Shown in pieces: positions 50,363 through 52,034 of a DNA stretch of 52,034 nucleotides (its first letter is position 1; every line of letters begins with the position of its first letter). Under the pieces are notes generated by a model. It was not told where the DNA came from. It searched no databases and saw only the letters and a list, made by a program, of their open reading frames with translations. The DNA lies in assembly GCF_001641635.1 (NCBI RefSeq), contig NZ_LUUB01000125.1:174573-226606 (forward strand), written 5' to 3'. The translations under genes and the position numbers were made by a program. Source of the stretch: Bradyrhizobium centrolobii (GTDB lineage Bacteria > Pseudomonadota > Alphaproteobacteria > Rhizobiales > Xanthobacteraceae).

Positions 50363-51295
50363 ATGACCGTCGTGATCGCGGCGCTTCTGCCGGTCTTCAT
50401 CCTCATCGTGCTCGGCGTCGTGCTCAAGCGCACGCTGATGCAGCTCGACACGCAATGGCACGGGCTGGAGCGGCTGACCTATTTCGTGCTGTTTCCGATG
50501 CTCCTGATCCAGACGCTGGTGAAGGCCGACCTCTCCAGGGTGCCGGTCGCAGGCGTCGGCGGCGCGCTGCTGCTGTCGGTGCTCGCGATGTCGCTGCTGT
50601 GCCTCGCGCTGCGCCCTGCCCTGGCGCGGCTCGACATCGATGGCCCCGCCTTCTCCTCGATCTTCCAGGGCGCGACGCGCTGGCAGACCTATGTGGCACT
50701 GTCCGTCTCCGCCAACATGTTCGGTGATGTCGGGCTGGCGCTCGCCTCCGTCGCGATGGTCGCGATCATCCCAATGGTCAACGTCTTCAGCGTCGCGGTG
50801 CTCGCGCAATATGCCGCGCCGGAGAAGCGCTCGGTGCGGGCCATCGTCATGACGGTGGCAAGCAATCCGCTGATCTGGGCCTGTGCGATCGGGCTGTTTA
50901 TCAACATCGTCCACCTGCCGCTGCCAAAGATCTGGCACGATGTAGCGGATGCGCTGAGCCGCTCCTCGCTCGCCATCGGCCTGCTCGTCACCGGCGCCGG
51001 CCTGCATCTCGAAGGCCTGCTCCGCCCCAGCGTGAGCGCAACGATCGGCGTGCTCTTCAAGCTGGTGCTGATGCCCGTGCTCGCGCTGGTGCTCGCCGCC
51101 TGGTTCGGTCTGTCCGGCGATAGCCTCGCGATCGTCGCGATCTGCGCGGCGGTGCCGACCTCGCCCAGCGCCTACGTACTGGCCCGCCAGATGGGTGGCG
51201 ATGCGCCGCTGCTGGCGCAGATCATCACGCTGCAGACGATTTTGGCGGCGGTGACGATGCCGATCACGATCGCGCTGGTGGCGAACGCGCGCTAG
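50363..51295 (+). CDS. AEC-family (auxin efflux carrier-like) transporter
   Basis: This 310-residue protein has ten predicted transmembrane helices in two five-helix halves. The N-terminal segment (LLPVFILIVLGVVLKR, WHGLERLTYFVLFPMLLIQT) and the C-terminal CAAVPTSPSAYVLARQMGGD are typical of AEC permeases that export or import organic acids such as malate or malonate. It starts nine bases after the preceding gene. The stop codon coincides with the edge of the IS481 unit, so the C-terminus should be checked against homologues. Confidence 0.9.
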   Translation: MTVVIAALLPVFILIVLGVVLKRTLMQLDTQWHGLERLTYFVLFPMLLIQTLVKADLSRVPVAGVGGALLLSVLAMSLLCLALRPALARLDIDGPAFSSIFQGATRWQTYVALSVSANMFGDVGLALASVAMVAIIPMVNVFSVAVLAQYAAPEKRSVRAIVMTVASNPLIWACAIGLFINIVHLPLPKIWHDVADALSRSSLAIGLLVTGAGLHLEGLLRPSVSATIGVLFKLVLMPVLALVLAAWFGLSGDSLAIVAICAAVPTSPSAYVLARQMGGDAPLLAQIITLQTILAAVTMPITIALVANAR

Positions 51296-52034
51296 ATGTG
51301 GAGCCTCAACAGGTTGTTCCTGTTTAGAGCGAGTCTGCTGATGGGTGGCACGGAACCGATACTGCCATGAGGCCGATGCCAATTGTAGCGGTGAAGCCAC
51401 CTCGGCAGCTCGTCGGCTCGTTCTTTTGAGGTGTTGTAGGCGCGGGCATAGGCCCACTCGCGCAGGCTGGTCTGGATAAAGCGTTCAGCCTTGCCGTTGG
51501 TCTTGGGCGTGTAGGGCCTGGTGCGGATGTGCTTCAGGCCGAGACGTCTGCAGGCTTTGCGGAAGGCAAAGGATTTGTAGCAAGAGCCGTTGTCGGTCAT
51601 GACCCGCTCGACCTTGATGCCCAGGCTGGCGTAGTAGGCGATCGCTGCCTTGAGGAAAGACACGGCACAGCTCCTTCGCTCGCTCTTCATGACCTTGCTG
51701 AAGGCGATGCGGGAGGCATCGTCGATACAGACGTGGACGTATTCCCAGCCAGGTCCTTCACCGCGGGCACGCAGGCTGCTCTGGCCAGTTCGATCACCGG
51801 TGATGCGATGGCCTACACGGTTGAACTTGCCGAGCTTTTTGATGTCGATGTGGATCAACTCCCCGGGATGTTCGCGTTCATAGCGCCGCACCAGCTCGGC
51901 TGGCTCCAGGTCGCGCAACCGGTTCAATCCCAACCGTTGCAGGATGCGGCTGACGGTCGCCGGAGAGATCCCGACCTCGGCCGCAATCTGCTGGCCGGTG
52001 TGGCGCTGCCGGCGCAACACCTCGACCGCAGCGC
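51292..52034 (-). mobile_element. IS481-family insertion sequence, cut by the window end
   Basis: The transposase gene fills the DNA from the AEC stop codon to the window edge. Its stop (TAG, 51292-51294) overlaps the AEC stop. IS481 elements commonly begin with TGT; TGTGGAGCCTC begins at 51298, which would place the IS end there and leave the transposase stop in flanking DNA. The right end lies outside the window, so inverted repeats and target duplication cannot be confirmed. Confidence 0.75.
51292..52034 (-). CDS. IS481-family transposase, N-terminus missing
   Basis: About 247 C-terminal residues are visible. An HTH part (TGQQIAAEVGISPATVSRIL) precedes the DDE integrase core. The catalytic residues are D in LIHIDIKKLG, D in RVMTDNGSCYKS and E in KTNGKAERFIQTSL, with WHRPHGSIGSVPPISRL at the C-terminus. 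This is the IS481 pattern, related to retroviral integrases. No frameshift or stop is seen, so the copy may be active. Confidence 0.88.
   Translation of the reverse strand, partial: AAVEVLRRQRHTGQQIAAEVGISPATVSRILQRLGLNRLRDLEPAELVRRYEREHPGELIHIDIKKLGKFNRVGHRITGDRTGQSSLRARGEGPGWEYVHVCIDDASRIAFSKVMKSERRSCAVSFLKAAIAYYASLGIKVERVMTDNGSCYKSFAFRKACRRLGLKHIRTRPYTPKTNGKAERFIQTSLREWAYARAYNTSKERADELPRWLHRYNWHRPHGSIGSVPPISRLALNRNNLLRLHI

Noticed and set aside
49805..51457. 550-codon minus-strand ORF opposite the AEC transporter
   Set aside because: It spans two real plus-strand genes and part of the IS and translates to low-complexity Arg/Gln/His/Asp sequence.

Overview
The window looks like about 52 kb of chromosome from a Bradyrhizobium-type alphaproteobacterium (order Hyphomicrobiales). 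The GC content is high, with an rsh-rpoZ pair, the cluster pdxJ-acpS-lepB-rnc-era-recO, a Porin_2-type outer-membrane porin, a mntH gene preceded by Fur/Mur-like hexamers, and several families of interspersed inverted repeats familiar from bradyrhizobia. Species cannot be fixed from sequence reading alone.

Layout. 1-1775: the 3' part of bpt (N-end-rule leucyl transferase), a small unknown protein, and an AbrB-type antitoxin/PIN toxin pair behind a perfect operator-like palindrome. 1809-10577: transport and signalling genes: mntH, an MFS exporter, a class III adenylate cyclase, a second MFS protein, an EamA exporter, a secreted metallo-beta-lactamase-fold hydrolase and a DmeF-type metal efflux pump. 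10780-13874: a rhodanese-ChrB fusion, chrA and an unknown membrane-anchored coiled-coil protein. 13973-25360, almost all minus strand: dodecin, parC, recO, era, rnc, lepB, acpS, pdxJ, rsh and rpoZ, many overlapping by a few bases. 25690-31904: a NYN-domain protein overlapping a type 5 uracil-DNA glycosylase, then peroxiredoxin, smpB, mscL and dapA on the minus strand, diverging from a soluble lytic transglycosylase. 32589-37626: a porin with a clear terminator and a large TPR/O-GlcNAc-transferase-like protein whose TPR array is a 102-bp DNA tandem repeat. 38183-40319: tRNA-Ser(GCU), three small minus-strand genes (one a 30-residue lysine-rich peptide) and about 1.2 kb of repeat-filled non-coding DNA. 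40872-44637: the gatCAB genes with two small unknown genes woven in by stop/start overlaps. 44716-51295: two nitronate monooxygenase-like enzymes, a divergent LysR regulator, a secreted cyclase-family protein, ruvX, a secreted unknown and an AEC transporter. 51292-end: an IS481-type transposase cut by the window edge.

Functionally this is mostly housekeeping: lipid and PLP cofactor synthesis, secretion, RNA processing, stringent response, tRNA-dependent amidation, trans-translation and lysine/peptidoglycan supply. Metal and stress functions (Mn import, Co/Ni efflux, chromate efflux) and a light load of mobile or repetitive DNA are interspersed. I found no defence island, CRISPR array, prophage or biosynthetic cluster. 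The least explained items are the two small proteins inside the gat operon, the lysine-rich mini-protein, the amplified TPR array and genes whose 3' ends run into interspersed repeats.
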